NCBI GenBank assembly: GCA_023898405.1
Contig: CP060221.1
Location: 434,001-498,000, forward strand
Length of the DNA stretch: 64,000 nt
DNA from: Myxococcales bacterium
GTDB taxonomy: Bacteria > Myxococcota > UBA727 > JABDBI01
Direction of reading: 5' to 3'
The position numbers and the translations under genes are program-made. Each line of letters opens with the position of its first letter. The first letter of the stretch is position 1. The notes under the pieces are model-generated. The model was not told the DNA's origin and did no database searches. It saw only the letters and a list, made by a program, of their open reading frames with translations. Below, piece by piece: positions 46,048 to 55,549 of the stretch.

Positions 46048-46953
46048 GAGGCTGTAAAAAAAGTCTTTTAGGATAAATAGGTTCCCAAAATAACGTCGAG
46101 AATTGAAAGTATGACATGAGATTTTTTCGAGAGGAAATACCATGTCACGCTTGTATGAAACCTGCCTATCAGATGCAGCCTGGGAAATAATAGAACCCAT
46201 TTTTCCTGCAGATTCAAAAAATGGCAGACTTCGATTCTATAGCGTGCGAAGCTTAGTTGATGCCATTTTGTATATTTTGAAAAATGGTTGCAAGTAGCGC
46301 TGTTTGCCCAATGATTTCCCACCACGAGGTATCGTTTATCATTACTTTCGCACCTGGTCTGTTTCTGGTTTGTGGCAGGCGTTAAATGCTGCTCTTGTAG
46401 CAATGGTGATGAGCTGTGCAGGTCGAGAACCAACTCCATCCCTTTCTTCCGTTGACTCTCAATCCCAGACGGCTGAGCCTGGGGTATATGACCGAGGTTT
46501 GGATGGAGGAAAGAAGATAAATGGAAGAAAGCGACATATTGCTGTTGACACCATGGGCCTGATGCTGCTGTGTATTTGCACTGCAGCAAATATGGCTGAT
46601 AAGGTTGCCGGTGAGAGATTAGTCGTTGAGCTCAACAAGCGTGAAAACTTTCCCAGGATGGCGAAAATACTTGGTGATAATGCCTATCTAAATGTAGGTT
46701 CAAGCTTGAATGTAGGAGTAAGCACCGAAGCGGCAGAACGCCTGAAAGGACAAAAGGGATTTGTACCACAGATATTTCGTTGGGCAGTTGAAAGAACTTT
46801 TGCCTGGTTGAATAGAAACAGGCGCCTGGTTCGTAACTATGAGAAGAGTACAAGCCACCAGGAATCAATGAACTACATCGCTCATGCAAGCTTGTGCATA
46901 AAGCGATTGGAAAAGTGGCTTACCACCTAAATTTTGATTTATTTTACAGCTTC
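46048..46953 (+). mobile_element. IS5-family element, copy 2
   Basis: 906 bp related to the copy at 35084. Imperfect inverted repeats (GAGGCTGTAAAAAAAGTC and GAAGCTGTAAAATAAATC on the reverse strand). Target duplication TAA at 46045-46047 and 46954-46956. Confidence 0.9.
46142..46930 (+). pseudogene. IS5 transposase with amber codon
   Basis: In frame with the intact 35-kb copy from MSRLYETCLSDAAWEIIEPI to the end, except for TAG at 46295-46297 where the other copy has the Trp codon of GCVWRC. The neighbouring residue is also changed (Val to Lys). All DDE motifs downstream are kept. The protein would be truncated after 51 residues. Confidence 0.9.
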
Positions 46954-47498
46954 TAAAGGCTAAGCTATATCCTTCAATCGATGATTTAAGAACGAAATAT
47001 AGAAGGCTTAAAACAGTAAAATTAATATTCACGTCAGCAAAAGACTCTAATAATTCTGTAGAGTTAGAAAAGGCGCAAAAGTTAATGGAATTAACGAGCG
47101 ATGATAAAAACATGCTGGATACTATACCCACAGATATTCAAAACAAACTTTTTAATAATGGTAAGCTTCGTAAAGAATTTGAACCCTACATTTTTGATGG
47201 GGAAACTACTGATAAGACCTTAGATAAATTATACGAAGGTAAAAGCGTTAAAATAATAAATACGATTCACCGAGCTCTTTTATACAGTGCCACATATAAT
47301 CTCATTCAATCGGTAGTAGCGGAAATACAGGGGAATATATTAGGAGCTTATGCGCCTTATTTCAAAGCAGAAGATATCCCTCAGCTTGAGGGCGTCAGAC
47401 CAGGCAATATCAGTAAATATCTTAAGATGAAGATTAATGAAGCTTTCCCCATTCCAGAGGATTAGGCACTTATACCCGTAGTGCAGTATAGGCTTTAG

Positions 47499-48643
47499 CT
47501 CGACTTTGGCCGAAATTAGAATAAATCGGCAGCCTCAAGAGTAGAAAAGCAAATCAATAACATTTTCTACAAGGCGCCGACAAATGCACATACCACAAAT
47601 TATTCATGCATTCACTAAAAACTTTTAGGGATGTTCAACCGTCCCAGCACTACTGCGGATTAGAGAATTTTTTGTTGCAAGAGTCGTCACTGTTGGTAAA
47701 AGTACCATTACAAATTTGGCTAGGGTTTATAGGCTTGAGCCGTACAATTGCCCATGGCTTCATTTGTTTTCACGATATCGATTTTCGCTTTGGGCTTTGT
47801 CATTTGCTCTTCTGACTTTAATCAGAAAAACCCTTCTACAATGCACCAAAACGCTCGTGCTTGCGATCGATGCACAAGGGAAAGAAGGTGTTTGCCAAAG
47901 CAAATAATCAGAGGCATAAAACTCCAGCACATATTGCAAGGCTTTTGGTAGCAAAGATCGCTAGAAGGTTCTCCGACTTAAGCTTCATTATTGTGGGTGA
48001 CCAAGGATTTGGGCAACATGCTAGTGCAAAAGCATTTTCAGGCAGCAAGCTGACTTTGGCAAGTAAATTTTACCGTGATGCAATATTGCATGAAGCTGCA
48101 AAACCCAAGGAGTTAGGGCAAATGGGTCGTCCACGGATCAAGGGAAAAAGGATAAAAAGACCAATAACAGTAGTATCTGAAAGCGAACCAAAAGAGGCCA
48201 TTGTCTCGTGGTATGGGGGCAAGTCACGGAATGTTGGACTCATAAGTGGTACTGGGCTTTGGTATCGCGCAGCAAAAGGTGTTGTCAAAGTTCGTTGGGT
48301 ATATGTCCAGGACAGAAGTGGTACCCACCGTGAAGAATATCTCTATTCTACCGATGTCAATCTTACTCCAGAACAAATAGTATCTCTCTATACAAGCCGG
48401 TGGGCGATAGAGGTGACCTTCCAGGAATGCAAAGAGCACCTTAGGCTTGAAAAAACCCGAGTTTGGTGCAAAAATTCTGTGCTCACTTTAGTGCCTATAT
48501 GGTTTCTATAGTGTGATAGTCGTTTTTTATCACCAACGATATTCAAATCAAAACATGAAGAGGCTATCTTGTACGCTCTATCTCAAGTGACCTAAACAAA
48601 TAGTTGCCTCCATATGAAATATTAAATTTCGGCCAAAGTCGAG
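47499..48643 (+). mobile_element. IS701-like element, decayed
   Basis: 19-bp perfect inverted repeats CTCGACTTTGGCCGAAATT at 47499-47517 and 48625-48643 bound about 1.15 kb. Inside, a DDE transposase pseudogene (47584-48511) has a TAG after 14 codons, a frame break near 47870 after TKTLVLAID, then a long open part with FIIVGDQGFG, ELGQMGRPRIKGKRIKRP, LISGTGLWYRAAKG, VKVRWVYVQDRSGTHREEY and TSRWAIEVTFQECKEHLRLE. The C-terminus is cut short. The family name is by resemblance. Confidence 0.75.
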
Positions 48644-48644
48644 T

Positions 48645-49778
48645 TTAATGGGAAACAAGTAAAGCATCCAATAATGTAACTAAAGCTTTGCTTGGAATTA
48701 GACCTGAGATCTTTCGACCATTTACCAACATATGAGGAGCAGCATCCACGTCAAAACCATCGGCGCTATCGATGAGATCTTTTACTGCTTCTTGAGTCTG
48801 AGAGTTTTCATAACATTCTTTCAATCCGAGTTCTTTACTCTTATCCAAAATCCACTGTTCGCTTAAGTCAGTTTGATGCTCATACAGTTGATCGTGAATG
48901 CTTACAAAATTATTTTTGGCACAATAAGCGAGGCGTGCTGCAGCACAAGCAAAGGGATGCATTTGCGAAGAAAGTTTGTCATTACACTTACTATCAAGAG
49001 GAAAAAATAAATAACGAACATTAAGTTTCCCTCGGTAGCGTGAGGAAATTTTTTCAATTTCATTACCCAAAATTTTACAGAATGGACACTGGAAATCAGA
49101 AAATATAGTGATGCGCAAAGGTGCATTTTTAAAATCGTCTGTAGCTTTTACTAACGCAAAAGAAAAATCTAAAGCGCTATCATCGTAGACTCGCGCCTGC
49201 TTTAGCTCTAGAACCCACTTTTGCAATGCTACTTCTTGGGCAGCTATACGCTCTTTGTTATAGAATAACGACGCCGACATAACGGCTATGCCTACTCCCC
49301 CATAAGCCAATAGAATTGCAAACTTTGGTTTGGGAAGGTCTTGGTTTTTTGCACAAACAAAGACTGCAATCAAAAACAAAGATAACACATAATAGATTGT
49401 GCACCCCGGGCACAAACCCCCCAGGAATATTAACGAATAGATAAACAGAGCAACGCAACCCAAAAGGTTGAGCGCGGATAAAAAGAAATTAGTTTCGCGC
49501 ACAGATTTAGTGTTGAGCAGCGCTCCGATCATTATGAAAAAACCAAAAATAACACCAAAGAGCGAAGTAGGAACTCCAAACACGCTCCCAAGAGGTGAAA
49601 ATGCAGCTGCATCACAATTCCAAAACTGTGAAATATTACAAAAGGAACCGATATTGTACTGAGTGGGAAAGTGAATCTCAAAATAGTGATTGGTGAGATA
49701 GATGCTTGCCACCGTCATGAGAAAACCAATAACTGCTGTAATTAGTCGAGCTGACTTGGCGCTGATTTTTTTACTCAT
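48645..49778 (-). CDS. VKOR-DsbA fusion, disulphide-forming membrane protein
   Basis: About 377 residues. The first half is a vitamin-K-epoxide-reductase domain with four to five membrane helices, the loop cysteines in SFCNISQFWNCD, the conserved Ser in FGVPTSLFGVIFG and the quinone-site CPGC in GGLCPGCTIYY. The second half is a periplasmic DsbA-like thioredoxin domain with FSDFQCPFCKILG and a cis-Pro region DAAPHMLVNG. It would oxidise exported proteins and pass electrons to quinone. The start at 49778 has GGGAAAT ahead; the longer TTG frame does not. The stop codon lies two bases from the IS701-like repeat. Confidence 0.9.
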   Translation of the reverse strand: MSKKISAKSARLITAVIGFLMTVASIYLTNHYFEIHFPTQYNIGSFCNISQFWNCDAAAFSPLGSVFGVPTSLFGVIFGFFIMIGALLNTKSVRETNFFLSALNLLGCVALFIYSLIFLGGLCPGCTIYYVLSLFLIAVFVCAKNQDLPKPKFAILLAYGGVGIAVMSASLFYNKERIAAQEVALQKWVLELKQARVYDDSALDFSFALVKATDDFKNAPLRITIFSDFQCPFCKILGNEIEKISSRYRGKLNVRYLFFPLDSKCNDKLSSQMHPFACAAARLAYCAKNNFVSIHDQLYEHQTDLSEQWILDKSKELGLKECYENSQTQEAVKDLIDSADGFDVDAAPHMLVNGRKISGLIPSKALVTLLDALLVSH

Positions 49779-49958
49779 TTCATATTTCCCAAAAAAGTTC
49801 TCCCTTAAACTTTTAGCGCTCCCATATTTTTTGGACAAGTCATCTGCGCCTTATATTTAGGCCTGCCATCAGCCAATTCAGCAAAGCCTGAGTGAAAGTC
49901 CAAAAACTCATCGAAAATCATACACCTAAGAGAAGCCGCAAAGCTCTGGGATACTGCA

Positions 49959-52412
49959 ATGAACATTCGATTCAACTACCTTTTTTTATTATCATTTTTT
50001 GCATTCATTCCATTGAATATTTGGAGCACTACGTGCCAAGAAATCTACCAAGCTCAGGCAGTATTTGCCAACGCGAGCTGGAACTACAAAGATGAACTTC
50101 AATTCATCAACGCTCTTAATCAGCAGGATCATCCTACCAACAGCTCAGCCTACAAAAAATATGCATATCTGATTAAAAAGCTTCCTTTTTCCCCTAAACA
50201 GACTTTTGACATCTTGCGCATAGGTTTTAACGAGCAAATTTTTTGTAACCCTTGGCCACTGCGCATGCCTCAGATTATTAAACGGCTTTTAAGTGGTGAA
50301 TTTAGCAACTCTTTACTACGAGAAATCAATCGATATCAACAGGAAAATGAGTCTTATTCAGGACAGGCTTCATTTATTTTTTCTGACTATGAGTTGAGAT
50401 CACTTAAAAAAAATTTAGAACATATTCCCAGTCCTTTTCCGCAAGAAGTCAACATACGTGATACCTATCAGCAAGATTTCACCAGCAATTTTTTTTATTT
50501 CTTAAGAAAAAAAGATGGAAAAATTTTTATTAAACCCAATCCTAAAAAGGGCAACAAAGCTGACATCATAAAATTTGGTGAACTGGAGCATCATCAAGAA
50601 AATAATAAATTAGGCAATCGAACGGAATGGAATCTCTTCAACAATAATGGCGGCCCTCAATTAGACAAGGGTAAAAAAATCGTACAGTTTTCAGTAGCGT
50701 CTGAAATTGTTTTTGCTCTTGATAACACAGGTCAGTTTCATATTTTTAAACCAACCGAATTTAAAACTCCCACAAAATGGAGTTCATTTGTTGGCGCTCC
50801 CATTCCTGAAAAACTTTATATTCCAAGAGGCCATAAAACCTGGTCACTGAGTTCATCATTAAAAATAAAACCCGAACAACGCCGAAGCATTGAGTTCATG
50901 CACCCTGACGATATCGTTCACTACTATGAAGATGCTGACAATAAAAAAATTGAATTCGGTTTTACAACGACAGCCTATGTTTTAAGCAAGGATGGCAGAA
51001 AAATATACTATTGGGATACGGGCTTACCTGCCAATTTTGGTCGAGCTTTTACCACTCCTCATCGCGGCAATTTTATTGCGCAAAATCTAAGCGCCCAAGG
51101 AAGCACTATCATGGTAATAGGGCTCAATCCTGAAGGTAAATATGAGATATACACCCGCATGTTCGACTATGAGATCAATGGTGCATGTCCAGGAGAACAA
51201 CACACTTACCAAAAAACTCAAGCTCCTATTCCTGATCGTGTTTTGGGTTTGATTGAAGCTAAAAGAAGGCTTCCACTTCCAGGGTGGAAAAAAATGCCCG
51301 ATATTCTACTTGGCAGTGAAGATTTTATCACCACAAAAATTTCCATTGAACTTACAGGTCAAGGCAACAGCGCACGCATGCTCAAAGTACGCGGTTCCCA
51401 AAATGGTGTGCCCGGTTATTATCAAAAAATGCTCGATGCTACTCAGTGGGAATTTATCGAGGCTACTCAAATCAGCGATAAAACTTTTGATGTCTACGGG
51501 TTCGATCTTAGTCACCAAGCTCTCTATGGCATTGACAACGATATGAACTACCAGGGAAAAATACTTAGTTTTTCTTCCCTCTCGCCACACAAAAAACATT
51601 ATATTTCTTCCATAGAACTTAAAAAATTTCATTATTTCTTGGGAGCAGATGAACCTTCCACCATTGAGATCACAACACAAAATAAAAGAAAACTTTATTT
51701 AAGATTACACACCAATGACGCGTGGACATTAACGACACAAAAAAAACGCCGAGAGGCCTTGATCGGAAATAAAGATGGCGAGCCTAAACCTTTATTTGGA
51801 ACTATCATTATTCCCCAAGATGCATGGTTATCTTTTGATCCGCAAATTAAATACTTGCTACATTTATTTGAACCATTCCACATGAAAATGAATGCTTTTG
51901 CTGTTTTAGCTAGCGACGAAAAAGTAGTTCTGCGATCAGCCACCGATTTTATCGATATGGATGATGACTACAAGAGCAAAAATCTAGCAGAAGTCACCAT
52001 GGAGTTTACAAGGGAAGATACTCAACCTGGCTACTATACATTGTTCATCTCACAACCAAAGTTTTTCATAAAAAATACTGAGGATAAAAATCATATATCC
52101 AGCATCATAGAGAAAAATCAGCAACTTTTGCGCATACTAAAAAACGACAAAAGAGAGCTTAGAAATGAAAGTTTAAAAAATGGCATCGTTGCCACAGGCG
52201 TAAATCTTACTTTTCAGGCAGGTAAAAGAGCTTTATTTTTCAGCAACAACGATCTGGTTAATTCCTTAAGAAAATTTGTTGCTCATGCAGTCAGCCAATA
52301 TCAAAACATAAATTTTTCTGAGTTTTTTTCCGAGCACAATGCAAAACAAGCTATTGAAGATGCCGTGCGTCACGTGCAAACACGAATAAAAAAATACTCT
52401 GAGCTTTTATAA
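49959..52412 (+). CDS. large secreted protein, unknown
   Basis: An 817-residue protein with a signal peptide (MNIRFNYLFLLSFFAFIPLNIWS). Residues about 60-170 are helical. The centre (about 170-560) is rich in short strands and aromatic residues with phrases such as KIVQFSVASEIVFALDNTGQ, FHIFKP and AYVLSKDGRKIYYWDTG, suggesting a beta-propeller-like fold. The C-terminal 100 residues are helical and basic. No family is recognised. Divergent from the VKOR-DsbA gene and convergent on HMG-CoA reductase. It has few cysteines despite the neighbour. Confidence 0.7.
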   Translation: MNIRFNYLFLLSFFAFIPLNIWSTTCQEIYQAQAVFANASWNYKDELQFINALNQQDHPTNSSAYKKYAYLIKKLPFSPKQTFDILRIGFNEQIFCNPWPLRMPQIIKRLLSGEFSNSLLREINRYQQENESYSGQASFIFSDYELRSLKKNLEHIPSPFPQEVNIRDTYQQDFTSNFFYFLRKKDGKIFIKPNPKKGNKADIIKFGELEHHQENNKLGNRTEWNLFNNNGGPQLDKGKKIVQFSVASEIVFALDNTGQFHIFKPTEFKTPTKWSSFVGAPIPEKLYIPRGHKTWSLSSSLKIKPEQRRSIEFMHPDDIVHYYEDADNKKIEFGFTTTAYVLSKDGRKIYYWDTGLPANFGRAFTTPHRGNFIAQNLSAQGSTIMVIGLNPEGKYEIYTRMFDYEINGACPGEQHTYQKTQAPIPDRVLGLIEAKRRLPLPGWKKMPDILLGSEDFITTKISIELTGQGNSARMLKVRGSQNGVPGYYQKMLDATQWEFIEATQISDKTFDVYGFDLSHQALYGIDNDMNYQGKILSFSSLSPHKKHYISSIELKKFHYFLGADEPSTIEITTQNKRKLYLRLHTNDAWTLTTQKKRREALIGNKDGEPKPLFGTIIIPQDAWLSFDPQIKYLLHLFEPFHMKMNAFAVLASDEKVVLRSATDFIDMDDDYKSKNLAEVTMEFTREDTQPGYYTLFISQPKFFIKNTEDKNHISSIIEKNQQLLRILKNDKRELRNESLKNGIVATGVNLTFQAGKRALFFSNNDLVNSLRKFVAHAVSQYQNINFSEFFSEHNAKQAIEDAVRHVQTRIKKYSELL

Positions 52413-52448
52413 TTAAATAAAGAGCCTCATCAAAAAGATGACATTTCT

Positions 52449-53645
52449 CTAAAACTGAGATTTTTTATTATGTAACTTCATATGGCCTTTTTGAATGCCA
52501 TCGCTGCTGAGAGCTAAAAGAGCTGCTAGACATTGCGCAAGCCCAACACTTACCATCACTGATGATAATTTTGTGCTGTTCAATGCATAGTCTCCCAATA
52601 ATTTGTGAGCAACTTTAACTCCTCGATGAGTGCGGCAAATACCGCCGACTACACCTATTGCGAGTGGGATCGTCAAGGTCGCCAAAAGATTTTTATTATT
52701 TTGTTCAAATGTTATCGATGTCAACGCTTGATAAGTTCCACTGCGTGCAGCATAAGCATGCGCTCCTGCTTCAAGTGCTCTAAAATCATTTCCAGTTGCC
52801 AAAGCCACTGCATCGATCCCATTCATAATCCCCTTGTTGTGAGTACAAGCGCGATAGGGATCTATCTCTGCCAATGTATGAGCTGCAATCATTTTTTTTG
52901 CGATGTATTCACCAAAATCATGTGTCTTGTCAGTGCTTAAAAGCTGCACAGGAATACGGCACTGTGCATGTGCAAGCCTTTCATCGCATAGATTAGACAA
53001 AATACGCAAAACAACTGTGCCACCGATTAACTCTTTAAGCTTCTCTCCTAAAGCTTCCATCAGGTGGTTAACAATATTTGCTCCCATAGCATCAACCACA
53101 TTAACCAAAGGCTCAATCAATAAGATTGGGCCAAGTTTTGCTGAAGACAAAACACGACTTTCAATCCTGACCACTCCACCACCTCGCCTAAGCATATTGG
53201 GGCAAAGTTGATTGAGTTCATGGATAATCTCTTCTTGATGTTCAATAAATAGTTGTAAAGCTTTATCAATATCAGCTAGTTCAAAAAGTTGTACCTGACC
53301 TTTTTGCAAAGGCGCGTTAATCTTAGTGTTAAAACCACCGACCGATGCAACAATTTTAGCCATCTTTGAAGAAGCTGCTACTATGCTTGGCTCTTCAGTC
53401 ACCATTGGTACAAGAACACTCTTGCCATCAATCATGAAATTTGCAGCCACAGAAAAAGGCAAAGAAAAAGTCCCTACCACATTCTCACTCATGAGATCTG
53501 CTTCATGAAGGCTGAGACTTTGATCTAAAGTCCGTAAATTTTCACCGGATAATTTTGGGCAAACATTCTGCAAGTACGTGCGACGTTCTTCAATAGAAAG
53601 GGCAAAAAATCCAGGCATTCTTGATGTTGTTGTGAAGCTACTCAT
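52449..53645 (-). CDS. hydroxymethylglutaryl-CoA reductase, class II
   Basis: A 398-residue enzyme that interconverts HMG-CoA and mevalonate using NAD(P)H. Class II features are a catalytic Glu in SENVVGTFSLPFSVAANF, EEPSIVAASS, the VDAMGANIVN substrate/NAD-binding motif, Lys in HNKGIMNGIDAV, Asp in GNDFRALEAG and the catalytic His in GIQKGHMKLH near the C-terminus. Its length is near that of bacterial class II enzymes (about 430). Together with the mevalonate kinase at 19.7-20.7 kb this supplies two steps of the mevalonate pathway. The gene stands alone here. The start ATG has no clear ribosome site; ATG 53618 is an alternative. Confidence 0.93.
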   Translation of the reverse strand: MSSFTTTSRMPGFFALSIEERRTYLQNVCPKLSGENLRTLDQSLSLHEADLMSENVVGTFSLPFSVAANFMIDGKSVLVPMVTEEPSIVAASSKMAKIVASVGGFNTKINAPLQKGQVQLFELADIDKALQLFIEHQEEIIHELNQLCPNMLRRGGGVVRIESRVLSSAKLGPILLIEPLVNVVDAMGANIVNHLMEALGEKLKELIGGTVVLRILSNLCDERLAHAQCRIPVQLLSTDKTHDFGEYIAKKMIAAHTLAEIDPYRACTHNKGIMNGIDAVALATGNDFRALEAGAHAYAARSGTYQALTSITFEQNNKNLLATLTIPLAIGVVGGICRTHRGVKVAHKLLGDYALNSTKLSSVMVSVGLAQCLAALLALSSDGIQKGHMKLHNKKSQF

Positions 53646-53799
53646 AGATATGGATTAATAGGCACAGCAATAATTGCAAGCATTAGAGCACGAAACTTAA
53701 AAAATATTTAGCTTGGAAAAATGAACCATTTCTCTTGGCATAAATATCAAGCTTAAATAAATCTACTTTGCTTGCTTTTTATTGTAAGCACTGAAAATT

Positions 53800-54381
53800 T
53801 CAAGGTTTTAGCTCAACATAAAATGCACCTTCGCCCCCATGAATACCATGGGCATAGGATATATTTTCTACATAATCACTCCATAATTTTTCTTGAACCC
53901 AGCGCAAAAAATTATATTTTATTTTGCCAACTGGAGAGCCGTCAGATAAATACTCTACTTCTTTGCTATGGTTGCCTTTGCCGGTTATCACTAGCACATA
54001 TTTTTTTCCTTTTTTTACTGCATTTTTAAAAAAATCAGTGATTAGCTCTTGTGCGCTCGTAACCCTTTTTCCATGCAGATCAAGTTCTTCGTCTTGATGA
54101 AAAAAATAATTTTTTGAGAGAAGCTGGCTATTGTTTAGATTATCTACTGCTTCTGCCGCGTTATTATTCTTGCTAGCTGAAAGCATGGCCAGCGCCCTAT
54201 CTACGCAGCGCTTTATCCATGAATCCTTGCTCAATCCCTCAAGCTCGGTTTTAGCTTTTGAAGCATAGGTTTTTTGCTCAAACTCCTGCAAACATTGTAT
54301 TTGCAACGTCTGAAATTCATTATTTTTCGCGCCCGAGCAGGAACTCAGCAAGGTGCATATAACAAGAGCAAAAATTTTCAT
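53800..54381 (-). CDS. lipoprotein with an Smr domain
   Basis: A 193-residue protein. MKIFALVICTLLSSCSG is a lipoprotein signal (lipobox LSSC). GGGATAGAT directly before the ATG at 54381 supports this start rather than 54402. After a helical region comes an Smr domain (about 105-193): LDLHGKRVTSAQELITDFF (LDxH motif), KYVLVITGKGNHSK (TGxG motif) and the C-terminal HGGEGAFYVELK. Smr domains are nucleases or nucleic-acid binders of the cytoplasm (MutS2, SmrB). A membrane-anchored, exported form is unusual, and the DLHG and TGKG motifs are kept, so it may be active. Confidence 0.85.
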   Translation of the reverse strand: MKIFALVICTLLSSCSGAKNNEFQTLQIQCLQEFEQKTYASKAKTELEGLSKDSWIKRCVDRALAMLSASKNNNAAEAVDNLNNSQLLSKNYFFHQDEELDLHGKRVTSAQELITDFFKNAVKKGKKYVLVITGKGNHSKEVEYLSDGSPVGKIKYNFLRWVQEKLWSDYVENISYAHGIHGGEGAFYVELKP

Positions 54382-54540
54382 ATCTATCCCAAAAGCTGTC
54401 ATATTTTTTTACCCTCCAAAAAGAGACACAAAACAACCAACCTGCTCAACCAGTAAAATATTTAACCATCACAAACTTATTTTTTTAACCATAAAAAAAA
54501 CGTGGTGATAAAATAAATTATATATTCAAAGGAGAATTTT

Positions 54541-55431
54541 ATGACAGAAACCGGCCATCATGAAAAAATAATCCCAACAGCAAAATTGGTTGCCTACTGT
54601 CGGAAGTCGACCGATATTCCTTATGCTCAAGACGTAGCGACACTTTTTAAAGCGCAAGAGCTCTACGAAACTTCTTTTAGCATGCTTGAACTGAGTGAAT
54701 TAAACATCAGTATATTGTCCACACTCCTGGAACTGCGGTATAAATGCATACAAAATTATTTGGTGAATAATTCTTTTAAACAAGTTCTTGAATTTGCCAG
54801 CGGTATTTCCCTGCGCGGGCTGAGCATGACTAAAGATCCCGACATGGTCTATGTTGAAACTGATCTTGAGGCTCTGAATAGTGAAAAACAAAACTTGCTG
54901 GACACAATCAAAAACAAACACGGCATAAAAAATAGAAATAATTTATTTTTTCATCCGGCAAATATTTTGGATATGGAACAAATCAAACCAGCATTGAAAC
55001 ATTTTGATCCACACAAAAAACTTGGCATTATCAATGAAGGATTATTTCCCTATCTCAATCGAGACGAAAAATTAAAAGCGGCGAAAAATATACGTTCTAT
55101 TTTAGAAAAATTTGAAGGTAGTTGGATAACTCCCGATATGGAAAGCAAAAAAAGCATGCACGGCTACATCTTAGAGCAACACCAACAAAAAAATTTTCTC
55201 AGCGCTATCGAAGAAAAAACAGGGTGTAATTTTTCAGATAATGCCTTTGAAGATGAAAACGATGTCAAAATTTTTTTTAGCGAACTTGGATTTAATGTTG
55301 AGTGCATTCCTCAATTGCAAAATGGCATAAAGCTATCAAGCCTGGAAAAAATTGCGCACTCAAAAACAGCAATGGAACACATAGAAAATTTGCGACTATG
55401 GATTTTCAGACTAAAAAAAATAAATTTCTAA
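54541..55431 (+). CDS. LCMT-like SAM-dependent methyltransferase
   Basis: A 296-residue cytoplasmic enzyme with an excellent ribosome site (AAAGGAG). It belongs by motif to the leucine-carboxyl-methyltransferase/PPM1 type: FKQVLEFASGISLRGLSM (SAM loop), MVYVETDLEALNSEKQNLL (acidic residue binding ribose), and LGIINEGLFPYLNRDEKLKA. Members methylate protein C-termini or polyketide/natural-product acids. It is followed in the same direction by a 2OG-Fe(II) oxygenase gene 118 bases on, so they may act on the same small molecule. The substrate is unknown. Confidence 0.75.
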   Translation: MTETGHHEKIIPTAKLVAYCRKSTDIPYAQDVATLFKAQELYETSFSMLELSELNISILSTLLELRYKCIQNYLVNNSFKQVLEFASGISLRGLSMTKDPDMVYVETDLEALNSEKQNLLDTIKNKHGIKNRNNLFFHPANILDMEQIKPALKHFDPHKKLGIINEGLFPYLNRDEKLKAAKNIRSILEKFEGSWITPDMESKKSMHGYILEQHQQKNFLSAIEEKTGCNFSDNAFEDENDVKIFFSELGFNVECIPQLQNGIKLSSLEKIAHSKTAMEHIENLRLWIFRLKKINF

Positions 55432-55549
55432 CCTCTCTTTATGAGCACGCTTTAGCTCTATAAGAAATCAGCAAAAAGATGCTGCTGCTTTGGTAAATCA
55501 AATAATTTCGCAAGCATATTTTGCTGTTTTTTTAAGAGGAATTTTTGAG

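Larger units (their letters stand above)
45963..47465 (+). pseudogene. unknown gene interrupted by IS5 copy 2
   Basis: Downstream of the IS5, a frame runs from the element edge to the stop at 47465 (AKLYPSIDDLRTKYRRLK, ELTSDDKNMLDTIPTDIQNK, FPIPED at the end). Upstream, removing the IS5 and one TAA target copy joins it to a Pro-rich open frame starting after TAA at 45960-45962 (YPPAPLPPYGDIRANSPRAI). So the insertion split one gene, and about 165 residues remain. No start codon is visible upstream, so its 5' end may already have been lost. The rest of 45738-45962 shows nothing. Confidence 0.55.

Noticed and set aside
46304..46930. Treating the downstream part of IS5 copy 2 as a separate 208-residue gene
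   Set aside because: The sequence upstream is in frame and homologous to the intact transposase; only one amber codon separates them.
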